Source: Oscheius sp. JU75 (Eukaryota > Nematoda > Chromadorea > Rhabditida > Rhabditidae). Taken from it: 64,000 bases of DNA. The notes below the pieces were generated by a model, which worked only from the letters and a program-made list of their open reading frames with translations, did not search any database and was not told the origin of the DNA. Made by a program: the position numbers and the translations under genes. Each line of letters begins with the position of its first letter. Position 1 is the stretch's first letter. Below, piece after piece: positions 22,391-31,522 of this stretch. Location: positions 62,001 through 126,000 of the forward strand of contig JASJZC010000003.1 of NCBI GenBank assembly GCA_037178855.1, in the 5' to 3' direction.

Positions 22391-25300
22391 ATGCGAACCT
22401 TCGTGGGAGGTCTTCTCCTCGCTACTCTGTCCCTCTTCTCGGCTACCTTGGCCAACCAACAGGAACAAACCAAGAACTGCAATGAGGTGGGTACAGTTCG
22501 ATCGGGAACAAGATATTCAACCGGGTTAAAATATCTGAGTAGAACCAATGCTGATCAAAGCCGGGTAGTTCTGGTAAACTGAGAATTTCCCTGCGCTCAT
22601 CACTATCTACACATTTCAACAAGTTTCATGTTTCCCTACCTCGGCGGAAGGCTGAACATGACAGCCCTTTAACGCGGCAGTAGATCGCTGGCTCCTTGTC
22701 AAAAGTCTAATGCCGCTAGGAAAAATAGCGCGACCTTGATGGCTCAATCGGTTAGCGCTCCGACTACAGAGGAAACGGGATCGGGTTCAGGTTGGATTCC
22801 CGGGTTCGCGCGCGCCGAATTAAAACCAAGGATCAAACCCTGACTGATTATGGGTATCTAAAGTTTACCTGCTGATTGTTGAAGGCCTGTCTCTCTTCGG
22901 GAGTTTTAAAACAGATCCTTGCCGGAAATCACTATAGTCTGTTTGCGTATTCTCACCCATTCACCCGTTCAGAGAGCGTAGTGTCCACTCAAAAATTTCA
23001 AAGTCCAACTGCCAAAAAAAGGTGCTACGGCTTCCGGTCGACTTGCCGCCAGAGTTTACTCATTGCGGTTTCCAGAAGAGAGGAAATTCCGAGAGATGAC
23101 CCGTGCGTGATGTTATGACCACGGTCATAAAGCTTCCTGGAGCATGTCCAAAAGCCACTCAATTAGTGTGGAAAGAAAAGAAACAGGGCCTTATTTTTGG
23201 TAGATCAGGAAAATTCAGATAAACAACGTTTTTGCCCGGACTACGGTATTGCGAATAAAATGTTTGACTCCTTCCCCCCTCTCTTTTGCTGTTCCCTGAA
23301 GCTGAAAGTTTGTAAACCTTGACAGAGAGTGGTCATAAAACAAAAGACTAAGCTCCCCTGGTGATGTTTAGAGCAAAAAGTGAGGGATCTTAACGCGATT
23401 GGTGGTCAATAAACTCTGTCTGAACACGTATTCCCCCTTATTCGACGCCTTGTCTCCTTGGGGAAAGCCCCCCTCTGTCACACGTGCTCAAATCTGAAGA
23501 ATGGCTGGCAGATCAGTGACCAGCGGAAGCATTCATAAAGAACAAGGGTCCCTGGCAGGTGAAATGTATCTACAGAAGAACGTAACCCTGAGTTTATACT
23601 ACGCATTTTTTACTGCATTCTGATTCCTGGACCTTCTAGGTTAGAGAGCACGGCTAAGAAACCTTTGAACTTCCTGCTTGTCTTGTCTCTCTTTCTGACG
23701 TCTTTCTCCAGTCCTAAAACCCAATCCTACGTCCTCTGAATCCAGTTAGTAGACTTCCTTGGATCTATTTATCTGTCACCCATTAGCACTTTCTCACTTT
23801 GTTTTTCCTCCTAGATTTCAGCTTAATTCAATCGTCTCTGAGGCTACAAGACTCTGGCCTTGACGCTTTTTTTTCTAACGAAAGAGGGAAGGAGAGCTTT
23901 GACTAAGGAACGAGGTCATATATCATTGGAGGGTCATCCCAGTGTTGCAGAAAACGAGGAGACTGGGAATGAAAGTAGGGGAATAAGTGGATATTTACAG
24001 CCACATCCACTCCGTCATCTGTCTCAGTCGAAATTTACCTTCTTCGGGTCACCTGTCTGACATAAATCACGCGGCCAAAGCCATATAGTATGCATATGTT
24101 CCGGAGGCTTTTTGAACGCTGGGGAGACACCCCAGAGACTGGCATCTCTGTAAGAAAAACTAGCTGGACCAGATGATAAATGGGATGTTTCTGCTCAGAT
24201 TCTCTGGATGCGAGGAAGTGAACAAAGAGAGGTTATAGCAAACCTTCATACTCTTATTCGCCTTCCAAAAAATTTTCGCTCATGACTCCGCCGGTTAGCG
24301 CTCCGTCTACAGAATGAAAAGGTGTCAGGTTCTTGCAGCAAACTTATTGCCCGCTTGGTAAAGGTTTTTTCTCTGTTCATGAAAGTCACGGAAGCACCTT
24401 CGGAACGATTTTAAGACTTTTTTTACTAAAAATGTTTCCAGATCCTCGCAGCCGGAGGCGATCAACACGATCTTCTTCTGTGCCAGTTGAGTGAGAGCAG
24501 CACCCTGCTGGCCCAGCTCGGTGTTTTGGTCTCCGAAGGCCTAGACAGACTCATTGAGAACCAAGGCGAGTTGAAATTTCCTTTGAAAACTACTGTAAGT
24601 CTATCCATCAAGCCACTCTTCCGGCCAGTTAATCGCTATGAATGGGCCGCGTCATGTAGCCAGTCTCTACTAATTTTTGATTAGGATATTTAGTGCTAGA
24701 CGAGAGAGAAGGAAGAAGATCAAGTGAAAAATTGCAAGAGGGCATGCAAGGTGATTAGGGCAAGAATCTATTAGGTGAAGACTAGGAACTCTCGAGAAAC
24801 TTTTGGCCTACATGGCCTGATGATCATTCCTCCTACTCAAATGTCTCTTTCCAGACAACTTTTTCACTAGTTTTGATCCCTGAGCCGCCATTAAAAGTTG
24901 TCCTGGACGCTTGATTGTGTCCCGGGGGTCCTTTCCGTTTTCAATTATGGCGTCACAGTTCTATGCTATCGCTGAAATTTGGGAAGTTTGTGAAAAGATC
25001 GTTTTCAGGAATGGCTGCCCCGGAAGCTGCTGAAGGAGCTAGCGACGTCGAGAAGAGAAAGCACGAGTATCTACGGTCAGTCGGTTGTTCGAGCCATACA
25101 TGTACATCCAGATCGGGCCGAAATTTAGTGCATGGAGTGTGCCAAGGAAAGCAGACTTATCGGATTCAAGATCGCATTTTTTTTAACTTTGCGACGTTTT
25201 GCAAACTTTTAGAGCAGAAAAAATGCTACAACTTTGCAGAGCATCGTGAAAACAAAAAGTGTAACCTCGACCCCGGCATGGCTGATTTCCGCTGCGCAAC

Positions 25301-25552
25301 ATGACCGTTGAAGTTTCGGCCCGGACCGACTGGACATTTCTGCAAACTATTGTTTTCTTAAGAATCCTCATTGGAATTCGTCTAGTTAACAGATTCCTGT
25401 TTCCAGATTCGGCAAGAGAAAGCACGAGTACCTCCGATTCGGAAAGAGGAAGCATGAGTACCTCCGGTCAGTTTGCTCCTCAATAGATATCATGAAAAGG
25501 TTCCAGCTTCGGCAAGAGAAAGCACGAGTACCTGCGTTTCGGACGCAAGTAA
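22391..25552 (+). CDS. flp-14: FMRFamide-like neuropeptide precursor (KHEYLRFamide x4)
   Basis: Five exons: 22391-22486, 24442-24565, 25009-25075, 25407-25466, 25507-25552; 130 residues. A signal peptide ([21 protein letters not shown]) leads into a spacer, then four identical KHEYLRFG units, each bounded by Lys-Arg or Arg-Lys for proprotein cleavage and C-terminal amidation. KHEYLRFamide (AF2) from flp-14 is a potent neuromuscular peptide known from nematodes. The first unit is split by an intron after the Arg codon's first two bases, exon 4 carries two units, exon 5 the last. Exon 2 must end at CAAG|GCGAGT, a GC donor, because the nearby GTAAGT at 24597 would break frame. Intron 1 (1.96 kb) holds tRNA-like fragments; intron 3 a dispersed palindrome. 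Confidence 0.93.
22737..22806 (+). repeat. tRNA-like (SINE-type) fragment in flp-14 intron 1
   Basis: TGGCTCAATCGGTTAGCGCT resembles an A-box/D-arm and TCAGGTTGGATTCC a B-box. The ends do not pair as an acceptor stem. The same head, GGTTAGCGCTCCGTCTAC, recurs at about 24291 and 28523. Confidence 0.5.
24284..24342 (+). repeat. tRNA-like fragment in flp-14 intron 1
   Basis: Shares CCGGTTAGCGCTCCGTCTAC with the fragments at 22737 and 28501, followed by a degraded B-box. Confidence 0.4.
25191..25246. repeat. Dispersed palindrome family, copy 5
   Basis: GCGACGTTTTGCAAACTTTT, then GCTACAACTTTGCAGAGCAT; in flp-14 intron 3. Confidence 0.6.
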
Positions 25553-25924
25553 GCCACCTTCTCTCCGAGTCAAAGAAGGCTGCATCGTCCCACCAGTGAT
25601 ATAAAAAGAACTCTCTCTTTAAAGCTCCGCCGGCTTGTGTATCGTGTGTGTCCCCCCAGTCGACCCTACCCCAAAAAAGAGAATACCATTAGGGCATTAA
25701 ACATGTACTGTTGTCTGGGCTGTTCTCGTATCAGGGTTGACTGTCCCGGGTCGAAAACTCTTGTAGCTTGCAGCAAACTTGTTGCCGAGGTGCCACTGGT
25801 TTGTCGTTTTTAAAATGTCATTGCTCTGTTTAGTGGTGGGATTAAGCAAATTTAGGGGAACCAATGCAGGATCTTTATTCAGAGGCATATCGACCCTCTG
25901 ATAGTTTACTGTTTTGTTCGCTGT

Positions 25925-26312
25925 AAACGCTGTTGAAACGGGACTCTACGATACTGAAACCTGTGCCCTGAGAGCAGTAAGTCAAGGTTTGCCAGAGAAG
26001 GATGGAAATAAGAAAGATTGGCATCACTACTTTTGATAGATGGCCTAACGAAAGAATCCGGGATCGAACGAAGCTGGCAGACTGGAGAAAGAAGGCTCTT
26101 TGGATGAAAATACTCACGACAGAGAAAATCTTAAAAATGCAAGGAAATAGATGGACAAAAATCAACACGGAATGGACCATACTAGAAAGAAGGAAATCCA
26201 GATGAGGACAACGCCCAAATGGTCGGAGTATACTCGTGCAATTGCGAGCAACGACTGGTGGCGTCGCACCGCAGCTGAATGGAAAACTCTCAGACCCACT
26301 CTCGTCTAAGAC
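25925..26312 (+). mobile_element. C-terminal fragment of a second non-LTR retrotransposon
   Basis: Translation in shifting frames gives GLYDTETCALRAV, RMEIRKIGITTFDRW, NERIRDRTKL, NRWTKINTEW and, after one stop, RTTPKWSEYTRAI with NDWWRRTAAEW. These are in the order seen at the extreme C-terminus of RTE-like LINE polyproteins (xGSETWAL, ERRMLG, IRxRSKI, NRWT, RPPxRWSD). Several stops and shifts show it is dead. The rest of 25553-26621 holds only the flp-14 3' flank and sequence I cannot assign. Confidence 0.6.
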
Positions 26313-26621
26313 GTGATACATGTGAAAAATACAAATACATACCCTCGGCAAAATTTTGTATGTTACCATACATGGACCCATGTCTGTTGATCTTAATCCC
26401 CCATATCTCTGGAATAGCTACTATTCGCAGAACACCGACAACCTCGGGAAGACAAGAGCTCTCATCAAACATCACACTTGCTCATCGTTTCTCCATTTAT
26501 CCGTCGCTTAGTCAGCGCCTCTCTCTCTCTCTCTTGTCGGTCAGAGTCAGCGTCTCATGATATTTTCGCGCCAAAAGCAAACATCCGGGGCTCATCATAC
26601 CTTCTGGTAGCCGCTGCCCGA

Positions 26622-26827
26622 ATGCGTCTTTACGTGTTTCTGCTCTTCCTACTGGTGCCATTGATTCAAACATGTGGCAGCCACTATCGCCATCACGAGT
26701 AAGATTTCACACCGGTATCAGAAGTTTTTCTCACAGTTACGACTACGACAGTCACCACCACCATCAACATGAACACCATTACGGGAAAAGAAGTGTTCCA
26801 AGTCAAAATGTAATAGAGGTTCAATAA
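26622..26827 (+). CDS. Secreted His-rich peptide precursor 1
   Basis: Two exons, 26622-26698 and 26737-26827, give 55 residues. A signal peptide (MRLYVFLLFLLVPLIQTCG) is followed by a stretch of His, Tyr and Asp ending HHYGKRSVPS. Gly-Lys-Arg is the standard signal for cleavage and amidation, so a His/Tyr-rich amidated peptide is predicted. The phase-2 intron of 38 nt follows the first His cluster, as in the three neighbours. The stop codon overlaps AATAAA at 26824-26829. No family is recognised; the peptide could be neuropeptide-like, antimicrobial or metal-binding. Confidence 0.75.
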
Positions 26828-27431
26828 AAGATTGGTTCAGACTGTTTCCCTGTCTAGTTTGACTGATAACCCTTGTATTTTGGCTCCAACAAAGGAACTC
26901 TCCCATCCGATTGGTTTTAGAGACTGAAGTAATAACAGTGTTCTCAATCGATGATGATCGATCCAAAAGACTACTGCTGGAAGAAACGGGTAGGAGCTGT
27001 TCTTGTACTTCCCACAAGAGAAACGTCTGTCCCAAACGGGCAGTGCAAGACTAAAGTTGGCCCGTCGAGGAGGAGAGCTAGCAAGCTACCTATTCTTAGC
27101 TTCCACTTTTCCAGCTCCTGGTCAGCCTCCTAGTCCTATACCTTTCCTGGCGTCCAGAGACCCTCCGTTACCTGTGGTTTACACTCGCCATGGTGATCTT
27201 CGATCTCCTATCCACCACTACTGTTCTTGAGGTCTTGAGCATCGTGCTTCTCTACAAATGGGTGAACAGTGGTCATTGGATGTGGTCATAAGCTTGCCGG
27301 TAGGCTGGATAGGCATTTCTGCCGTTTACATATCTTTTGCCGCCTGAGACAGTGTACTTATTGTAATGAATATCAATGACATGAAAAAGCGACGATCTGG
27401 AGCTGAGTAAAGCGACCTCTCTGTCCAACTT
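26828..27431. other. Intergenic within the His-rich peptide cluster
   Basis: No additional family member could be read here on either strand. The 75- and 105-residue open frames (27003-27230 plus, 27035-26718 minus) lack a signal peptide and the His pattern and are probably chance. Confidence 0.4.
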
Positions 27432-27619
27432 TCATCCTGCACCGATATTCAAGAACTCGGCACTTCTCTTCCTTCCATGATGATCGTAATGACTATCGTA
27501 GTAGTCGTGACTGAAAATCGTGACTGTAACAAACAACTCGCAACCTACTGATGGTCGTGGTGACTATGACAGGCAAGAAGCACAGATGCTAAGAGGAGGA
27601 GAAGGAGTACCAGGCGCAT
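27432..27619 (-). CDS. Secreted His-rich peptide precursor 2
   Basis: Exons 27619-27549 and 27510-27432; 49 residues. MRLVLLLLLLASVLLACHS is a signal peptide, followed by HHDHHHDYYDSHYDHHGRKR and a short tail SAEFLNIGAG. A 38-nt phase-2 intron interrupts the His cluster at the same place as in the neighbours. The basic site here is Gly-Arg-Lys-Arg. Confidence 0.75.
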
Positions 27620-27768
27620 AGTCTGACAGGGACAGTTCTGGGAAGAGAGTAAAGAGATATGACGGATTAGACAAGCCGTCAGCATGTGATATTTTCTCAC
27701 CTCCGCGTGAGTAAGAGTCAATAGGAGATAGCGGTTTTTAAGCCCAACCGTCTTCCAGCTCCCATATC

Positions 27769-28236
27769 ATGAAACTCCTACTGTTTCTAGCCCTTCTCAT
27801 CCCAGCTGTGGCTTTCTTCCATCATCACGACCACGACTATTACTATCAGTGAGCTTACTGGTTGAGATGACAGAGGATGCAAAGGATTCCGCGCACATTG
27901 AGGTCAAAAACATTTTCTGGCTTTAGGATGTTTTGCAAAGTTAAAGATCTCAAAAATTCACAGCTTTGCAGAACCGCAAAATTCAATGCTGCTTTGACCC
28001 TAAAAATACTATTAATAAGATGAGCTGAATGCGCTCGACAGATAAAGAGGCAGAGAAAAGCGGGTAAATGAGTGTGTGGAATCAATAACCCTTCAGACTA
28101 ATTCCCTCACATTTTCAGGCCCTACCCGTCCTATGGTTACGGCTATGACAGTCACTACTCGCCCTACTACTACGACGATCACCACTACGGGAAAAGAAGT
28201 CCTCGTCCCTTCAGACTCTCACTGAACCGTCGATAA
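27769..28236 (+). CDS. Secreted His/Tyr-rich peptide precursor 3
   Basis: Exons 27769-27848 and 28119-28236; 65 residues. Signal peptide MKLLLFLALLIPAVAF, then HHHDHDYYYQ, a Tyr/Gly/Pro stretch (PYPSYGYGYDSHYSPYYYDD) and HHYGKRSPRPF. The intron (27849-28118) is longer than in the neighbours because it contains a dispersed palindrome. Its stop lies 11 nt from the stop of the convergent gene 4, so the 3' UTRs must overlap. Confidence 0.78.
27926..27976. repeat. Dispersed palindrome family, copy 6
   Basis: GGATGTTTTGCAAAGTTAAA, centre GATCTC, then TTCACAGCTTTGCAGAACC; in the intron of His-rich gene 3. Confidence 0.6.
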
Positions 28237-28247
28237 ATACACATTTA

Positions 28248-28685
28248 TTAAACACGTCTATTTACAGCCGTGTTCAATTCGGCCGCCTGCCTCAAACTTC
28301 TCTTGTAGTGGTCGTGGTGGTGATGGTGGTGAACGTCAACATGGACGTCGTGATGACGGGGATGATGCTCATAACCACCGTGGTAGCCGGTGTCGTAGTG
28401 TCCGTAATCGTGACTGAAATGGCTCTGTTCTACGATAGCTGTGTGACAGTAAACCCGCTTGTCTCTATGAAAGGCTGCCTGAACTGTTTTATGGTATCAG
28501 CTCGACCTTGGCCTAGCTCAGTAGGTTAGCGCTCCGTCTATGTAACAAAAAGAGTCGAGCTCGATTCCCGGGTGCTTGTCGATTCATAAACCTAGAATTG
28601 GAGCGCTGACTCACTGATGATGGTAGTGTGGAAGGCAGGCAACGAGGATGGGGATAAAGAAGGCGAGAAGAAACATAAATCTCAT
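28248..28685 (-). CDS. Secreted His-rich peptide precursor 4
   Basis: Exons 28685-28615 and 28413-28248; 78 residues. Signal peptide MRFMFLLAFFIPILVACLP, then HYHHHDYGHYDTGYHGG, several His runs including a run of six, and a dibasic DHYKRSLRQ before a 16-residue tail. The intron is again phase 2 within the His cluster and contains a tRNA-like fragment (about 28501-28577). Convergent with gene 3. Confidence 0.78.
28501..28577 (+). repeat. tRNA-like (SINE-type) fragment
   Basis: GGCCTAGCTCAGTAGGTTAG gives a good A-box and GAGCTCGATTCCCGGGTGC a B-box. The acceptor ends do not pair. Lies in the intron of His-rich gene 4, opposite strand. Confidence 0.5.
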
Positions 28686-29381
28686 GTTGTTCTGTGCTGG
28701 CAAAAAGATAAAATTGAGACAATGTTTGTTGTCCGGGAGGTAAGATGAAAACATCATGAGTTGGGCCCTTTGACAAGAAGGATGACTCAAAAAATGGGTC
28801 AACTGACGTCTGGCCATCAACAGATTGGAGAGAGATTCGAGGAGCAAGTTGATCGGTTTTTTCCTCCAGATTTTCTCGTTGATAATAACATATTACCCGT
28901 AGGCTCTAAAAACTACATTTTACAGGTGACACCCTATCAGTAGAGCGGCAATAGAACAACTTTCATTGTTCTAACCCAAATGACACGACATTCGATACGT
29001 GCTTTTTGATTTGAGGTTATGGAGAAACATAAGCTGCCAGAACCACAGATAGCCGATTATTTTCGAGCGATCCTGACCTCCATGCAAGTGCGCTTGATCT
29101 TTCCTTCGTAAGTCACGGGAAAAATCAACGCAGCCTTTGCCCCCATAGCTCAGTCAGTTGGCGCTTCGTCGCTCCGAAACGCCTATAAAAGATTTTTTGT
29201 AGCATTTCTTGTTCGATAAAAAATTATTTTGGTAGTCTTTTCTTCCCGCGCAGGTTCCCTTCGATCTAAAGTTGGCGCTCCGGTTTCAAACGCGTATACT
29301 GGTATCCGGTGTTTAGATAAGAACAGCCTTCGACAATTTATGAAGTAACAAGTAACGAACAATAGGGTCGAGAAAGGCAAA
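28686..29381. other. Intergenic between His-rich gene 4 and UTP11
   Basis: A tRNA-like head GCCCCCATAGCTCAGTCAGT begins near 29141 without a matching 3' half. No coding pattern otherwise. Confidence 0.4.
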
Positions 29382-30764
29382 TTAACGTTTACGTTCGTAT
29401 GTCCATTTGTAGACGGCGGCCTTCTTGGCATTGCCCTTGCGAACCTTCTTCGGACGGAGTTCTGACGAGGACGATTGGACGAGATTCTTCTTCAGCTGCA
29501 GCTTCTGGACGACGACCTCGAGCTCCTCCGCCCTCTGCATTCTTTTCAACAGCTCGTTGTAGCGCACGCGGCGGACTCTATCAACTTTCTGGAAAAACAT
29601 TCATTTCTCTGGGAGAAACACCGTGAAAGCAACCTTGACAGCCTCCTTGCTCACCGCGCCGATGACTTCCTCATCCTTCAGGGTGTCTCGCCGCATCCGA
29701 TTGAAGCGATGTCCCATCACGGACTCGTCTGTGTCAAAATACTTTACCGGATCGAAGTTGCGAGCCTCCTGTTCGTCATCGACGAAAACTGTGTGCTTGT
29801 TGGCTCGCGCAGCTCCTGCGGCATCAGCAAAATGGAGCTCCGACTGCATTTCGGCGATTTTCTGCCGATGATTGGTTTGTGCAAAAAAAAGATAGAAAGA
29901 CTACCTTTTTCTCCTCGAAGAGCTTGAATTTGACGTACTCGAGATCCTTGATGTCGCTGAAGCGCTTCTGCAACGCTGTGTTCTCCTCTTGAGCAGCAGT
30001 CTTCTTGTCAAAATGGCGACCGTCTTCCTGTAAATTTCGGCATACCGCCTGCTACTGATCTCTGTGCAAGTGCTCCTTTCCCTTTCATAGGTCTCCGAGA
30101 AATTCATCCGGAGGGAATTCGGCCTAGCAAATTGAGATCGTCTTAGCAGAGTGAAGCAGAACCGTAACCGATCTCCAAACATAGTTACAGCAATTCATAG
30201 TTCTAGTTCAAAAGATGGTGAGTTGCTAACCAAGAGACGCACTGGGTTTGATCCCCGGAGATTTTGGGTATTTTGGATGGCAAACAAAATGAGGACTCTT
30301 CGAAGGAGGTAAGGGGTTTGCGTGAAACTTTTGAATTTTGAAGGCCCCAAGAAAGGACAGAACTCACACAAGCCTTAGCCAACCTTGTTTGGTCGGAAAT
30401 AGTTTAGGATGAGACAAGTGCTTCGTTTTCTGATCACAGGAACGCATGATTTCGGGCACCTTTTATTTTTCAAAGGCCTAAAGAACGAACCTTGATTTCA
30501 CTGTTGAGCATGTGATGATGGTATTCGTCGGGATTCTTGTCCATGGCCTTCTGGCGCAACTTCTTGATCGTGTCCCTCTTCTCATTGTAGTCGCGAGCCC
30601 TCTTCTGGTAATCCTTTTTCTTCTCCAACAGGCCGAGACCCTGTCGACCAGACGGCTAAATTGGTAGTTTTGGAAGGAAAAGATGGAAAATGACTAACCT
30701 GAGCACGCTCGCGATGCACGCGCTGTCCGACGAGCTTCTTGCTGATGCTGGACAAGGTGGACAT
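29382..30764 (-). CDS. UTP11: U3 snoRNP protein UTP11 (small-subunit processome)
   Basis: Five exons: 30764-30699, 30655-30491, 30027-29905, 29861-29634, 29588-29382; 262 residues (human about 253). Family signatures include [43 protein letters not shown] and the basic end [14 protein letters not shown]11 works in the nucleolus in early 18S rRNA processing as part of the U3-containing processome. Mostly charged helices; no membrane segments. Intron 2 (30028-30490) has no gene, only a weak tRNA-like B-box near 30237. Confidence 0.93.
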
Positions 30765-31522
30765 CTTAATCAGGGAATTTTTACAATCTATGCAGAGTAA
30801 AAAATTCCAACTCAGTATACTGGTTTTTGAGAAAAAAAAGCCCAAGCGCTTATTCGAAGTCTCTATCGACTATTTTGCGAAGACTCTATCCAGTTTTTCA
30901 AAACTATGTGACACGTTTTGAAGGCAAGTCAGGTCTTTCCTGGGGTTCTTTTCGTTTCAACCGTCCTTTCACCATTGCATGTACAGTCGGGCAACACGGG
31001 GTCTGCGATTCGAACCCGGGTTGCTTGGCCCAAAAGCGCGCGCTACCCCAAAACACCAATATGAAAAGCGACGGGGAAAGGTTAGCGTTTAAAATAAGTC
31101 TCTCAATAGAAGATACTTTACAGCTACTATTTGTATCTAAAATGCCAGCTCTAGAGCTTTCTTTTTTTTACGAAGTTATAGAATTGAACGTACTCTCTAA
31201 CTTTGCAGTGCGTAACTCAGCTTGAAAGTAGTGGTTAGGGGGGGAAAGCACAAAAACCCCTTTTGAAGGTGCGATTCATCTATGGGGCGCAGGCATAGCA
31301 ATCCTGGCGGAAATATTTGCGCAAAAAAGACAAAATGCGATAAGCATGGTCTTTGGCAACCAAAATACCAACAGAGAAAGCCAGAAAATGATATTTTTTA
31401 TAGATACAATTCTACTCGTATCGATTTCACCGTTTGAAATGACAAGAGAAAAAGGGGGCCGGGTAGGTATGAAGAGATCACAGGGGGGGAAAATGTAAGT
31501 GAATCTATAGAGAAAGGGCTGT
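30765..31522. other. Intergenic between UTP11 and the mitochondrial carrier
   Basis: A minus-strand tRNA-like B-box lies at about 30990-31020 (ATTCGAACCCGGGTTGC on plus). A partial palindrome-like CTCTAACTTTGCAGTGC lies near 31193. No gene supported. Confidence 0.35.

Noticed and set aside
24597-24602. GTAAGT as the donor of flp-14 exon 2
   Set aside because: Stronger by consensus but leaves phase 0, whereas exon 3 needs phase 1; the GC donor at 24566 restores the KR-KHEYLRF frame.
25875-26381. 168-residue minus-strand open frame with hydrophobic segments
   Set aside because: Antisense to a decayed LINE tail whose plus-strand motifs are recognisable; hydrophobicity comes from reversed Lys/Glu-rich codons.
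29475-29927. 150-residue plus-strand open frame
   Set aside because: Antisense shadow of UTP11 exons 4-5 with no protein-like pattern.
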